Below, one piece after another: positions 29,061 to 38,705 of a stretch of 64,000 nt of DNA. The notes beneath the pieces were generated by a model, which saw only the letters and a list, made by a program, of their open reading frames with translations, had not been told where the DNA came from and made no database searches. The stretch comes from Nitrospira sp. CR1.1. Its GTDB lineage: Bacteria; Nitrospirota; Nitrospiria; Nitrospirales; Nitrospiraceae. The stretch is taken from assembly GCA_014055465.1 (NCBI GenBank), contig WIAF01000009.1, positions 62,001 through 126,000 on the forward strand, in the 5' to 3' direction. Position 1 is the first letter of the stretch, and each line of letters opens with the position of its first letter. Position numbers and translations under genes: made by a program.

Positions 29061-30752
29061 TCAGCGCGTCATGTCGGCGACCGGCTTGCTCGTCGCATGG
29101 GCAATGGTCCATTCCACCGCAGCCGGCAAGTCAGCGGCGACATGGTCCGGGGAGAGATCCCGCGACGTCAGCTCGGCCAACGCCTCCGCCCCGGACGGGC
29201 CGGTCATGACCAGGACGGCGCGCGCACCCACCTGCCTGGCCAATTCAACATCGCGCGCGCTGTCTCCGACGACATAGGCCCGGCTCAGGTCCACCTGCAA
29301 TTCGGCCAGGGCCCGATCGACCATACCCCGGGACGGCTTCCGGCAGTTACATCGATCGTCCGGATGATGGGGACAGAAGTACAACCCGTCGAGCGTCACC
29401 CCGTCTTCGGCCAGCAGGAGTCGCAACTTGGCATGGATCGCTTCAAGGTCCTTTAAGCTGAAGTATCCCCGCCCTACTCCGGACTGATTCGTCACCACGA
29501 TCAGCTTTGCGCCGCCGCCTTTCAGTCTGGCGAGCGCCGCACCCACACCGGGCAGCAATGTGAATGCTTCCGGTGTCTTCACATATCCTGTGTCGACATT
29601 CAACGTCCCGTCACGATCCAAAAACACAGTCACTCCAGCCAGCGCCGTGGGTGACAGGACCGGTGTCGCCTCTTCGGGCTCACTGACCGGGGGAGGGGCC
29701 GCGAGCGGCAGATGGCGCAACGCCGCTCCATACACCTGCTCCACTGTCACGCCGGTCATGCACCGGTGATCGATGGGACATTCCCGTAGCAGGCATGGCG
29801 CGCAAGACACCGGTTGCCGGACCAGCTGAGCATCGACGCCGAACGGCGACGTCGTCTGCCAATCGGTCGGACCGAACACCGCCACCAGGGGGACATTGAA
29901 GGCGGCCGCCACATGCATAGGACCCGTATCGTTCGTCAGAAACAACTGGCACCGCTTCACCAGCGCCATCAATTCCCGCACCGTGGTCTGCCCTGAGCAG
30001 ACGACCGTGCGGGTGTTGATCCGGTCGGCGATGGCTTTCCCCAACGGTTCTTCGCCTTTGGCGCCAACAATGGCGACACCGACGCGGGCCCCCGATTGTG
30101 ACTGCGCGTCCTTCACGACACGATTGACGGCTTCGGCATACCGGTCCGGCAACCATCGTTTGGCATGGCCGTAGGTCGACCCGGGATTCACGCCGATGAC
30201 CAGATCCGACGGTCCGATTCCGGCGTCAGCCAACCGGCGGGCAATCAACGCGGATTCTTCCGGCGTCACGAACAGGCGGGGCGCCGGCGCAGGCCCTTGT
30301 CCCCCTAAAGGCTTGAGCAGGTCCCAATAGTATTCGACGTGATGTTTCATCGCGCGACGGGGCGGGACGCCGACCGGATCGGTCAGTAATAGACTCCGGC
30401 CATCCGTGGCATACCCGAATCGGCGAGGAATGCCAGCCAGGAAGCTGATCAGCGCCGCCTCAAACGCATTCTGAAACAGAATGGCGAGATGAAACCGGTG
30501 ACGACGTAAGACGCCGGCCAGGGTCCACTTGCCGGTCAACCCCGCATGACGTCCCCGGTCGTCATACACCAAGGTGCGATTCACCGCCGGATGCTGCGCG
30601 AGCAGATCCGCGATGGCCGGCTTCACGAGGAGCGTGATCTCGGCCTGCGGAAACAACGCGCGCACCTGGCTTAAAGCCGGTTCGCACATGACGGCGTCGC
30701 CCAGCCAGTTGGGACCGCGGACGACGATGCGCCGGATCTCTTCCTTACGCAT
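29061..30752 (-). CDS. waaF: Fusion: heptosyltransferase II + heptose-bisphosphate phosphatase (GmhB)
   Basis: Residues 1 to about 355 are WaaF, with IRRIVVRGPNWLGDAVMCEP, GVNPGSTYGHAKRWLPDRYAEAV and FLTNDTGPMHVAAAFNVPLVAVFGPT. From about residue 375 comes a complete HAD phosphatase: VTVFLDRDGTLNVDTGYV (nucleophile Asp), LIVVTNQSGVGRGYF, and CPHHPDDRCNCRKP, the zinc-knuckle typical of GmhB. AYVVGDSARDVELA follows. GmhB removes the 7-phosphate in ADP-heptose synthesis, so one polypeptide both prepares and uses the sugar. A short linker (VSEPEEATPV) joins the halves. The start overlaps the lpxK stop by 8 bases. Confidence 0.92.
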   Translation of the reverse strand: MRKEEIRRIVVRGPNWLGDAVMCEPALSQVRALFPQAEITLLVKPAIADLLAQHPAVNRTLVYDDRGRHAGLTGKWTLAGVLRRHRFHLAILFQNAFEAALISFLAGIPRRFGYATDGRSLLLTDPVGVPPRRAMKHHVEYYWDLLKPLGGQGPAPAPRLFVTPEESALIARRLADAGIGPSDLVIGVNPGSTYGHAKRWLPDRYAEAVNRVVKDAQSQSGARVGVAIVGAKGEEPLGKAIADRINTRTVVCSGQTTVRELMALVKRCQLFLTNDTGPMHVAAAFNVPLVAVFGPTDWQTTSPFGVDAQLVRQPVSCAPCLLRECPIDHRCMTGVTVEQVYGAALRHLPLAAPPPVSEPEEATPVLSPTALAGVTVFLDRDGTLNVDTGYVKTPEAFTLLPGVGAALARLKGGGAKLIVVTNQSGVGRGYFSLKDLEAIHAKLRLLLAEDGVTLDGLYFCPHHPDDRCNCRKPSRGMVDRALAELQVDLSRAYVVGDSARDVELARQVGARAVLVMTGPSGAEALAELTSRDLSPDHVAADLPAAVEWTIAHATSKPVADMTR

Positions 30753-31812
30753 GGCTCGCCGGCCTGCCTTCCGGATCGAGACGCAAGAGGCGCTCCAGCC
30801 GCTCCTGCCCGGAGATAATCTGCGTGCGAAGCCGGACGGCCCAACAGTCGTCAGCCGCGTTCAGAAACGGCGCCACCTTGTCGGCGTCTTTCTCCGTCGT
30901 CACCAACAGATCGACACTGCCGGCTGCGGCTCTGGCACGAATTGTTTCCATCATGGCATGGGTATAGTGCACATGGTCGGGAAATGCCAGCGTCTCGATG
31001 ACGGTGATGCCCAACTTCGCCACCAGTGCGTGAAAAGACCCGGCATTTCCGATCCCGCTGAACACCACTGCCGAGCGGCCGTGAAAGGCCTCCAGCGGAC
31101 GTTGCTCATCCCGTCCCACCCGCCGGAAGTCTTCAGCCGGAAACCCCACACAGACTGGAGGCGGAAGGGTCGGACAGGCCCGCAGCAGTCGCCGCCAGAT
31201 CTGGTCCCCTGCCTGCTCGCGATCGACCCTGGTGAGAAGCACCGCCGACGCGCGGGCGGCCGCCGAAAGGGGCTCCCGCAAGCGACCAGCCGGCAACGCC
31301 GCTCTAAGCCCGGCAGGATCCGTGGCATCCACCAGCAGCAGATTCACATCGCGGTGGAGCTGCACATGTTGAAATCCGTCATCCAGCACAAAACAATCCA
31401 CCGGCAGACGATTCAGCACCCATTGGCCGAGCGCATACCGGTCCGCACCAACTGCCACAACCGCATGAGGACAACGCCGTGCCATGAGATACGGTTCATC
31501 ACCGGCCTCGTCCGGTCCCACCAACACCTGCTGCCCGTCCGACACCAGCAATTGTGGAGCCTTGCTGCGCCGCCGGTACCCGCGGCTCAAGATGGCGACG
31601 CGTTTGCCTTGAGCGGTCAACTGGTCGACGACATGCATGACGACCGGCGTTTTTCCCGTTCCGCCCACGGTGAGATTTCCGATGCTGATCACGGGGCGGG
31701 GCAGCCGATGCGTCCGAAACCAGCCCCGGTCGTATCCCCACAGGCGGACCCTGGCCGCCAGCTCATACGGGTATCCCACCCATCGCAACCAGGATTGCAG
31801 CATCGGCGTCAT
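30745..31812 (-). CDS. lpxK: Tetraacyldisaccharide 4'-kinase
   Basis: LpxK phosphorylates the 4' position of the lipid A precursor at the inner membrane. The 355-residue protein has a weak N-terminal membrane-associated helix and PVISIGNLTVGGTGKTPVV, the Walker A loop. SRGYRRRSK, VGPDEAGDEPYLMARR and CFVLDDGFQHVQLHRDVNLLLVDA, the Walker B-like DDGFQH, follow. Its start overlaps the waaA stop (ATGA). Its presence implies a 4'-phosphorylated lipid A. Confidence 0.94.
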   Translation of the reverse strand: MTPMLQSWLRWVGYPYELAARVRLWGYDRGWFRTHRLPRPVISIGNLTVGGTGKTPVVMHVVDQLTAQGKRVAILSRGYRRRSKAPQLLVSDGQQVLVGPDEAGDEPYLMARRCPHAVVAVGADRYALGQWVLNRLPVDCFVLDDGFQHVQLHRDVNLLLVDATDPAGLRAALPAGRLREPLSAAARASAVLLTRVDREQAGDQIWRRLLRACPTLPPPVCVGFPAEDFRRVGRDEQRPLEAFHGRSAVVFSGIGNAGSFHALVAKLGITVIETLAFPDHVHYTHAMMETIRARAAAGSVDLLVTTEKDADKVAPFLNAADDCWAVRLRTQIISGQERLERLLRLDPEGRPASHA

Positions 31813-33164
31813 GACGAATGCGGTCGCGACAACGCTTGTCGGGGCGCGCCTTCGGATTCCGTCGACGTTCGCGGTGGTGGAAGAACGGTGGCAATGAATT
31901 CCGCACTGCGCTGAAGTGCACCCTGGTTATCCGCGACCACCTGCTGCGCCGCGTGTCCCATCCGTTCCAAGGCGCCTGAGTTGGTGAGCAGTTCCCGCAG
32001 GCCTTGCGCAAGGCCCTGAACTCCCTCCACGACGCGCCCCCCCCGCGCCTTCAGCAAGAGCGCCGCCACTTCGGCGCAATGATCGGTATGCGGCCCGAAC
32101 AGCACCGGTTTTCCCCAGACAGCCGGCTCCAACAGATTGTGCCCGCCTATCGGAACCAGTGTGCCGCCCACAAAGGCCGCCACGGCATCCCGATACAGCA
32201 GCGCCAATTCGCCGCGTGTGTCCAACACCACCACGCGCGGCCCGGTTCCGGATATCAATCCGGCACTGCCGGCGCTACGCCGGGACACGGCCAGTCCCTT
32301 GGTTCGCACCATCTGTTCAACCTGCGCGGCCCGTTCGATATGCCGGGGAGCAAGCACCAGGCACAGGTCGGGAAAATCTTTGCACAAAGACTGATAGGCG
32401 TCGACGATGATTTCTTCCTCACCGGGATGAGTGCTTCCCGCGACCACTAACCGCTCGCCTTCGCTAAACCCCAGTGCCTGCTTTGACACGACCGTGCCGC
32501 CGGCGGCAGCTTGCGGAACAGGCTGGTCGAACTTGATATTGCCGGTGCAACGGACCCGCGACGGATCGGCCCCCAGGTCAATCATGCGCTGCGCATCACG
32601 CTCCGATTGCATGAGGCAACAGGTGATCATGTTCAGCATCGTCCGATAAAAATCCCGAATCACGGGTAAACGTTGCCGCTCAAACGACCGTGTGGAGAGC
32701 CGTCCGTTCACCAGGACCGATGGAATATGGCGCTGCCGCAGGCTCCGGAGGAGATTGGGCCAGAGCTCGGTCTCGACGAACACATACAGATTCGGCCTGA
32801 GATGATCGATCGCGCGATTGACCACCCAGGGAAAATCCAACGGCGCGTACCGGTGTTCCGCCAGGCCTTCCAGGCGCTGCTCGACCGCTTCGCGTCCCGT
32901 TTCGGTCACGGTCGAGACCACCAATCTCGCCTCGGGATACCGCCGGCGAAGCTCCCGCACCAGCGGCGCCACCGCCACCACTTCGCCCAAGGACACCGCG
33001 TGAATCCAGATGCAGGTCGTCGCCATGCCGGGCTTGACCGGCGGTTCCGCGAGCAGACCCAGCCGCTGAGACAATCCGCGCCGGCACCGCTGTTTCGCCA
33101 GCAACACGCACAGAATGACCGGGGAGACAAGGAGGAGCAGACCGTTGTAGAGCAGGTACCACAT
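31809..33164 (-). CDS. waaA: Kdo transferase (lipid IVA 3-deoxy-manno-octulosonate transferase)
   Basis: The 451-residue protein has an N-terminal membrane anchor (LLLLVSPVILCVLLA), then IWIHAVSLGEVVAVAPLVREL, LVVSTVTETGREAVEQRL, YAPLDFPWVVNRAIDHLRP, FVETELWPNLLRSLRQR and VAGSTHPGEEEIIVDAY, which together define KdtA/WaaA. LVPIGGHNLLEPAVWGKPVLFGP completes the donor site. The ATG overlaps the stop of the DUF374 reading frame (TAATG). It attaches Kdo to lipid A, the step before heptose addition. Confidence 0.95.
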   Translation of the reverse strand: MWYLLYNGLLLLVSPVILCVLLAKQRCRRGLSQRLGLLAEPPVKPGMATTCIWIHAVSLGEVVAVAPLVRELRRRYPEARLVVSTVTETGREAVEQRLEGLAEHRYAPLDFPWVVNRAIDHLRPNLYVFVETELWPNLLRSLRQRHIPSVLVNGRLSTRSFERQRLPVIRDFYRTMLNMITCCLMQSERDAQRMIDLGADPSRVRCTGNIKFDQPVPQAAAGGTVVSKQALGFSEGERLVVAGSTHPGEEEIIVDAYQSLCKDFPDLCLVLAPRHIERAAQVEQMVRTKGLAVSRRSAGSAGLISGTGPRVVVLDTRGELALLYRDAVAAFVGGTLVPIGGHNLLEPAVWGKPVLFGPHTDHCAEVAALLLKARGGRVVEGVQGLAQGLRELLTNSGALERMGHAAQQVVADNQGALQRSAEFIATVLPPPRTSTESEGAPRQALSRPHSS

Positions 33165-33888
33165 TACGGACGAGCCCGCCGGGCCGCCGCATCGGCCTCG
33201 ATCGTCATGCGGTTCAGGGTCTCTTCCAATTCCCTGCGCAGGCGCTCCAGGTCGTCAGCGGATGCCTCGGGCGGCACGGAAAGCGGCGACCCGATGAGGA
33301 AGATCCCCTGCGAGAACGGATAGGGCATGATGAACCGGTCCCAGCTCGCGAAGAGTTTTTTTTTGAGCAGCCGAACGCCATGGGGACAATCGGCAAGCCG
33401 GTGGCCCTCGCCAACTGCACCACACCCACCTTCGCGACCTGCCTGGGCCCTTTCGGTCCATCGGGAGTCAACACTAAGTTGCCGCCTGACCGTCCAAGGC
33501 GAACAAGCCGGCGAAAAGCCTCCGCGCCGCCTCTGGTGCTGGAGCCCCGCACCGCGTCCAACCCGAAACGCGCCACAATCCGGCAGATCAACTCGCCATC
33601 CCGGTGCTGACTGATGAGGATATGGGCCTTAAGGCCGGGGATGGCCAGCGGCATCATCAATTGCTGGGCGTGCCAAAAGGTGAGAATTGCCCGCTGGCCC
33701 TGCGCGAATATCCTGGACACATGCTCCCCGCCTTCGGTCCGCCACCTCATCGTGCGTCGCAGCAGTTGAATCACAGCATAACCGACAGGCGGCACCACTG
33801 CGACTTTGAGCGCATTCGTCACGCGCTTCGTCAACGCCTGTTTCTGCTGGGGACCAGACGAGGAACTGTTTGTCATGGAATCGCTCAT
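33164..33888 (-). CDS. Lysophospholipid acyltransferase-family (DUF374) protein, frameshifted at an A9 run
   Basis: Residues 1-175 read as DUF374: AILTFWHAQQLMMPL, ILISQHRDGELICRIVARFG, RGSSTRGGAEAFRRLV and LVLTPDGPKGPRQVAKVGVVQLA. At 33356-33364 the coding strand has nine A residues (TCA AAA AAA AAC). The continuing frame gives a nonsense tail ending at 33214. One extra A, or a -1 shift, restores KKKLFASWDRFIMPYPFSQG and a normal end at 33164, where the stop overlaps the waaA ATG. Genes of this family beside waaA are common in lipid A loci and probably acylate a lipid or lipid A. The cause may be sequencing error, a null allele or slippage. Confidence 0.82.
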
Positions 33889-33909
33889 GTCTTCACGCCT
33901 ACTTTCCGG

Positions 33910-35646
33910 TTACTGCGGAAGGGCGTCGGCAAACTGCATCGCATGCAGTCGCTTGTAGAGGCCGCCCTTGCGCAACAACTCGTCATGCGTGCCGATTTCC
34001 GCGACCGTGCCGTGATCGAGCACGACAATCCGGTCGGCATTTTGAATCGTCGACAACCGGTGTGCGACCACCAGGGTCGTCCGGTTCCGCATCAAATTGG
34101 AGAGAGCCATCTGCACGATGCGCTCCGACTGCGTGTCCAACGCCGAGGTCGCTTCATCCAGAATCAAAATCGGCGGGTCGCGCAAAATCGCCCGGGCAAT
34201 CGCCAACCGTTGCCGCTCGCCGCCCGACAATTTGAGCCCGCGCTCGCCGATCAACGTATCGTAGCCGTCCGGCATGCGCGCGATAAAGTCATGCGCATAG
34301 GCCAGTTGCGCCGCCCGCGTCACGTCCTCGAGCGTCGCCCCCTGCCGCCCGTACCCGATGTTATTGCGGACCGTATCATCGAACAGCACCACTTCCTGCG
34401 ACACAATCCCAATCTGCCCGCGCACTGACTGCAGGGTGCAGGTCCGGATATCCACCCCATCGATCAAAATTTGGCCGCCGCTCGGGTCGTAAAATCTCGG
34501 CAGCAGACTCACTAAGGTGGTCTTGCCGCTTCCGCTGCTGCCCACGAGCGCGATGACCTCTCCCGCCCGTATCGTCAAATCGATGGCCTTCAGCGCCGCA
34601 TCCCCCTGCCCTTCATACTGGAAGGCGACCTGCCGGAATTCGAGCGAACGGGAAATCAACGGCAACTCCGTCTGTCCGCCGTTGGCCACCTGTTCGGTCG
34701 GAAGATCCAGCACGTCAAAGACCCGCTCGGCGGCCGCGAGCGCCTGCTGCACCGTGTTATTGGCGCCGGACAGCCTTCGAATCGGCGTGTAGGCCATGAA
34801 CATCGCGGCCAAGAAGGAAAAGAAGGCGCCGGGAGTCATTTCGTCGTGAATCACCAGATAGCCGCCGTACCAGATGATCCCCGCCACCCCGAGCACACCG
34901 ATGACTTCCATATGGGAAGACCCCAGGGAAGACACCTGGATGGCCTTCATCGTCGTGTGGATGAACGCATCGTTGCTCTGACGAAACCGCTTGGCCTCGT
35001 CTTCCTCCCGGCCGAAGGATTTCACCATCCGGATACCGGCCAGGGCCTCCTGGAGCGTCGAGGCCATGTCGCCCATGCGCTCCTGGCCGCGTGTGGCGAG
35101 CCCTCGCAACTTCTTCCCCATGCGCGCCATCGTGACCACCGAGAGCGGCACGACGATCATCGACACCATGGCCAACTTCCAATTCTGGTAGATGATCACC
35201 CCGATCATGGCCAGAAACGTCAGCCCTTGCTGAAACAAATCTTTCAAGACACCGGCCACGGCGTTGGCCATTTGATTCACATCGTTGATGACGCGCGAGA
35301 CAAGCCGCCCGGAGGTATTCGTATCATGGAAGCGGACCGGCAGCCGAACCAGTTTCGAGAAGAGCTGCTCCCTGATGTCGCCGATGACCTGGTTGCCGAC
35401 ATAATTCATCAAATAGTTCTGCCCGTAGTTGAACACGCCTTTGAGCACGGCCACGGCCAGAATCGCCACGGGCAGGACGAGGAGCAGGCTTTCGTCCTTG
35501 CTGATGAACAGGCCGTCGAGGACCGGGCGCACCAGCCAGGCATAGGCGGCGGACAGGCCGGCCACGAGCAGCGCGCAGACGAATGCGGCGGCCAATCGGA
35601 ATCGATAGGGGTTCAGATAGGTGAGGAGGCGAAGATAGTGTTTCAT
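33910..35646 (-). CDS. msbA: Lipid A-core flippase, ABC exporter MsbA
   Basis: The 578-residue half-transporter has a six-helix membrane domain (about residues 15-310) and a C-terminal ATPase domain. Motifs are VALVGSSGSGKTTLVSLLPR (Walker A), IGIVSQEVVLFDDTVRNNI (Q-loop), KLSGGERQRLAIARAIL (signature) and PPILILDEATSALDTQSE (Walker B). LVVAHRLSTIQNADRI has the switch histidine. ATG at 35646 overlaps the lpxB stop (ATGA), so a slightly longer frame is unnecessary. It flips lipid A-core across the inner membrane. Confidence 0.94.
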   Translation of the reverse strand: MKHYLRLLTYLNPYRFRLAAAFVCALLVAGLSAAYAWLVRPVLDGLFISKDESLLLVLPVAILAVAVLKGVFNYGQNYLMNYVGNQVIGDIREQLFSKLVRLPVRFHDTNTSGRLVSRVINDVNQMANAVAGVLKDLFQQGLTFLAMIGVIIYQNWKLAMVSMIVVPLSVVTMARMGKKLRGLATRGQERMGDMASTLQEALAGIRMVKSFGREEDEAKRFRQSNDAFIHTTMKAIQVSSLGSSHMEVIGVLGVAGIIWYGGYLVIHDEMTPGAFFSFLAAMFMAYTPIRRLSGANNTVQQALAAAERVFDVLDLPTEQVANGGQTELPLISRSLEFRQVAFQYEGQGDAALKAIDLTIRAGEVIALVGSSGSGKTTLVSLLPRFYDPSGGQILIDGVDIRTCTLQSVRGQIGIVSQEVVLFDDTVRNNIGYGRQGATLEDVTRAAQLAYAHDFIARMPDGYDTLIGERGLKLSGGERQRLAIARAILRDPPILILDEATSALDTQSERIVQMALSNLMRNRTTLVVAHRLSTIQNADRIVVLDHGTVAEIGTHDELLRKGGLYKRLHAMQFADALPQ

Positions 35647-36776
35647 GATCGGCACTCGGCCAGCACGGCTTCCGCTGCCCGTCGGGAAGCCCCCGGTGTT
35701 CCCAACGCCTGGCGCACCGACAGCAGGGCGGCCTTCATCTCCGCATAGGCGCGCGGATCCGCCAACAGCCGCTCGGTCTCTTGAACCAGCCGTTCCGCGG
35801 TGGCTTCGTCATGAATCAGCTCCGGCACGATTCCCTTGCCTGCGACCAGATTCGCCAGCCCGATCCAGGGCACCCGAATCAACAACCTCGCCAACCGGTA
35901 GGTGATCCAGGAAGGGGCCCGATAGAACAATATCATGGGTGTTCCCACCACCGCCGCTTGCAACGTCGAGGTGCCCGATTTGACGACCAGCAGATCCGAC
36001 GCGGCCATCACTTCACTGGCCTGGTTGCGAAAGACCTGAATGGGAACCGGACTGCCCTTCAGCAGATCGGCAAGAAACTGATCCTGCACCGATGACGCTT
36101 GCGCCAGAATGAACTGCATGGTCGGGTGGCGTTGCGCGAGCCGCGTCACCGTCTCCAGCAACAGCGGGATATGTTCCAGCAATTCGGCCTTGCGGCTGCC
36201 CGGAAACAGCCCGATGACCGGCCCCGTATCCGATAACCCAAACTGGCGGCGCAGCGCGTCCCGGTCATATGATGGCGCCACTTCGTCGAGAATCGGATTG
36301 CCGACAAACGTGCAGCGCACGCCGGCTTTCTTATAGAGCGGTTCCTCGAACGGGAGAATCGCGAGGACATGGTCGACCCGCTGTTGAATCCAACGCATCC
36401 GGCCCCGGCGCCAAGCCCACACTTGTGGCGCAATGTAGTAGATGACTTTCAGCCCGCAGGCCCGGGCGACGCGGGCAAAATGGAAGTTGAGTCCGGGATT
36501 ATCGATCAACACGACGAGGTCCCAGCGTTCGCCTTTGATCAAGGCGCGGATACGGGAAATCCTCTGCAGCATGGTCTTCACCGCCGACAGACCGATGAGT
36601 CCCATCACATCCAATTGAGGAATATCCTTCACGAGTTCCGCGCCGGCCGCCCGCATGGAGGCGCCGCCGATTCCCACGATCTGGAGCGGCGGAGACAGTT
36701 CCTTCAACGCCTTGACCAAATGGGCTCCGTGGAGATCGCCGGAAGCCTCTCCGGTGACGATTAGGATACGCGGCAT
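35643..36776 (-). CDS. lpxB: Lipid A disaccharide synthase
   Basis: LpxB joins UDP-diacylglucosamine and lipid X. The 377-residue GT-B protein starts RILIVTGEASGDLHGAHLV and has VGIGGASMRAAGAELV, VLIDNPGLNFHFARVA, YYIAPQVWAWRRGRMRWIQ, LPFEEPLYKKAGVRCTFVGNP, GLFPGSRKAELL and VKSGTSTLQAAVVGTPMILFYR, all canonical. It ends in an ATGA overlap with msbA. Confidence 0.96.
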   Translation of the reverse strand: MPRILIVTGEASGDLHGAHLVKALKELSPPLQIVGIGGASMRAAGAELVKDIPQLDVMGLIGLSAVKTMLQRISRIRALIKGERWDLVVLIDNPGLNFHFARVARACGLKVIYYIAPQVWAWRRGRMRWIQQRVDHVLAILPFEEPLYKKAGVRCTFVGNPILDEVAPSYDRDALRRQFGLSDTGPVIGLFPGSRKAELLEHIPLLLETVTRLAQRHPTMQFILAQASSVQDQFLADLLKGSPVPIQVFRNQASEVMAASDLLVVKSGTSTLQAAVVGTPMILFYRAPSWITYRLARLLIRVPWIGLANLVAGKGIVPELIHDEATAERLVQETERLLADPRAYAEMKAALLSVRQALGTPGASRRAAEAVLAECRS

Positions 36777-36815
36777 GTCGCTCTGCTCAGGCGGACCAAC
36801 ACCGATATGGCGCTC

Positions 36816-37805
36816 CTAGAGACTGTCATGACCGAATGCCGCCGCGGACACCTCGCCGGCGGAATGGCGTTGCGTGAATTGACCGATAGCGTCCAAGACC
36901 CGGGCAGCCAGATTGAGCGCAGCCTCGCCATCCTCCCCCGACACGACCGGACGCGATCCGGTCGCCACCGCCTGAACGAAGGACTCCAGTTCCAATCGCA
37001 ACGGTTCGTCATCCCCCGCCTGAAAGGTTTCGACATCGATCGTCGGCCGCGGCCCGCGGCCTTGCACGCGACGCGACACCATGGCCTGACGCGTTTGAAA
37101 ATCGATCGAGACATAGCAGTCGCGCTGAAAGAACCGTAATCGGCGCATCTTGTTCGTGGAGACGCGGCTCGCCGTCAGGTTCGCGACGCATCCGCTCGCA
37201 AAGGCGATACGGGCATTGGCGATATCGATATTGGACGAGAGCACGGGCACCCCGGCGGCGCGGACTTCCTCCACCGGCCCGGGATGAAACGACAGCACGA
37301 GATCCAGATCGTGAATCATCAGATCCAGCACCACATCGACATCGGTGCCCCGCTCGCCGAAGGCGCTGAGCCGATGGCCTTCAATGAAGGCGGGACGTTC
37401 GATAGAGGACCGCATGCGCTGCATGATCGGATTGAACCGCTCGCTATGTCCGACCTGCAACACACATCCGCGCCGCGCGGCGAGGTCAACCAACTCGCGG
37501 GCCTCGGCCGAGGTCACGGCAATCGGTTTTTCAACCAGGACATGCTTGCCGGCTTCCAGGCAGGCCTTGGCAGCCGTAAAATGGGCAGAGGTCGGGGCGG
37601 CCACGCTGACGAGATCGACCTGCTTCAACAAATCGGCGAGATGCGTCCAGGCCTTCGCGCCATGACGCTCGGCGATCAGCTTGGCGCGATCCGGCGACGC
37701 ATCATACACGCCGGCCAGCGTGACGCCCGGCAGCGTCGCATAATGCCGCGCATGGTGCTGCCCGAGATGGCCGACGCCGATCACCCCGGCACGAAGCGCC
37801 GTCAT
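36816..37805 (-). CDS. Gfo/Idh/MocA-family oxidoreductase in the lipid A operon (possible GnnA-like)
   Basis: The 329-residue protein has an N-terminal Rossmann fold (GVIGVGHLGQHHARHYATL) and the family signature KHVLVEKPIAVTSAEA with its catalytic lysine. VGHSERFNPIM and a C-terminal substrate domain containing DLMIHDLDLVLSF follow. Family members oxidise or reduce sugars and UDP-sugars with NAD(P). It lies between lpxI and lpxB. GnnA, which oxidises UDP-GlcNAc at C3 so that lipid A can carry an amide-linked chain, belongs to this family, but no GnnB-type aminotransferase partner is adjacent, so the role is open. Confidence 0.85.
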   Translation of the reverse strand: MTALRAGVIGVGHLGQHHARHYATLPGVTLAGVYDASPDRAKLIAERHGAKAWTHLADLLKQVDLVSVAAPTSAHFTAAKACLEAGKHVLVEKPIAVTSAEARELVDLAARRGCVLQVGHSERFNPIMQRMRSSIERPAFIEGHRLSAFGERGTDVDVVLDLMIHDLDLVLSFHPGPVEEVRAAGVPVLSSNIDIANARIAFASGCVANLTASRVSTNKMRRLRFFQRDCYVSIDFQTRQAMVSRRVQGRGPRPTIDVETFQAGDDEPLRLELESFVQAVATGSRPVVSGEDGEAALNLAARVLDAIGQFTQRHSAGEVSAAAFGHDSL

Positions 37806-37857
37806 CGCGCCCTCTGCCGTCCGACGAGGCCGGCTTCTCTATCCATCGCGATTGGTT

Positions 37858-38700
37858 TCATGTCATCCCGACGATGGCAATCCCGGCGCGGTTTGCCTTC
37901 GCAATCGTGTCGTCGCGATCCAGCAGAATGCCGCGGCCCGCCTCCAATGCCAGCACGGAGGCCTTGACGCTTTCCATCACCTCGATCGTACGCGGGCCGA
38001 CGGCGGGAAGATCAAACCGGAGATCCTGCTGGGGTTTGCATCGCTTGACGACCACCGCCCCCCCTTGTGCCAATTCACCGCCACGGCGAATGGCTCCGTC
38101 CGTGCCTTCCACGGCTTCGACCGCCACGATCACGCGATCTTTCACCACGACGCACTGCCCGATGTCGAGCGCGCCGATCTGCTTGCCCACGTCCCAGCCA
38201 TAGCGGATATCGTCCCACTCCTTTTTACTCGGCTCGCGCCGCGTCAGCGTGCCCGCTTCGACAAGAATTCCTTGCAGCCCGAAGGTCGACTCGCAAATGC
38301 GAATGCCTTCCTGCTCGATTTCCTCGGCGACCCGGCGAAGAATGTCGTCATCCTTGAGGTGAATCAGTTTGGCGGCCAGGGCCAAGGCGCGAAAGTCCGG
38401 GCGGACCGTGGAGAAGACGTGCGTCTTCTTGATGCCGCCCAGCATGACGGCCTGCTGCACGCCGTCTCCCTTGAGCGCGTCGATCAACTTGCCGAACTGT
38501 CCGATCTTGATCCAGTGAATCTGATCGACGTGCTGCGCCAACTCCGGATCGGTTTCCCCTTCATGCGCCACCGCAAAGACGGTGTACCCGAGGCGTTTCG
38601 CATTGTCGGCGAAGATGATCGGAAACCGGCCGTTCCCCGCGATCAGTCCGATCCGCCGGCCCTCGGGAGCCTGACCGTCATGCCCTGCATGCCCGCCCAC
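37858..38700 (-). CDS. lpxI: UDP-2,3-diacylglucosamine pyrophosphatase, LpxI type
   Basis: LpxI hydrolyses UDP-2,3-diacylglucosamine to lipid X and replaces LpxH in many bacteria. The 280-residue protein has RIGLIAGNGRFPIIFADNAK at the N-terminus and VMLGGIKKTHVFSTVRPD. A C-terminal catalytic domain contains RICESTFGLQGILVEAGTL, GWDVGKQIGALDIGQCVVV and EGTDGAIRRGG. GTG at 38700 is chosen since it begins 5 bases after the lpxA stop; the longer frame would run antisense-like through lpxA. Confidence 0.92.
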   Translation of the reverse strand: MGGHAGHDGQAPEGRRIGLIAGNGRFPIIFADNAKRLGYTVFAVAHEGETDPELAQHVDQIHWIKIGQFGKLIDALKGDGVQQAVMLGGIKKTHVFSTVRPDFRALALAAKLIHLKDDDILRRVAEEIEQEGIRICESTFGLQGILVEAGTLTRREPSKKEWDDIRYGWDVGKQIGALDIGQCVVVKDRVIVAVEAVEGTDGAIRRGGELAQGGAVVVKRCKPQQDLRFDLPAVGPRTIEVMESVKASVLALEAGRGILLDRDDTIAKANRAGIAIVGMT

Positions 38701-38705
38701 CCGCG

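Noticed and set aside
34846..35748. 300-codon plus-strand frame opposite msbA/lpxB
   Set aside because: Histidine- and glutamine-rich shadow translation of the msbA membrane domain, with no independent evidence.
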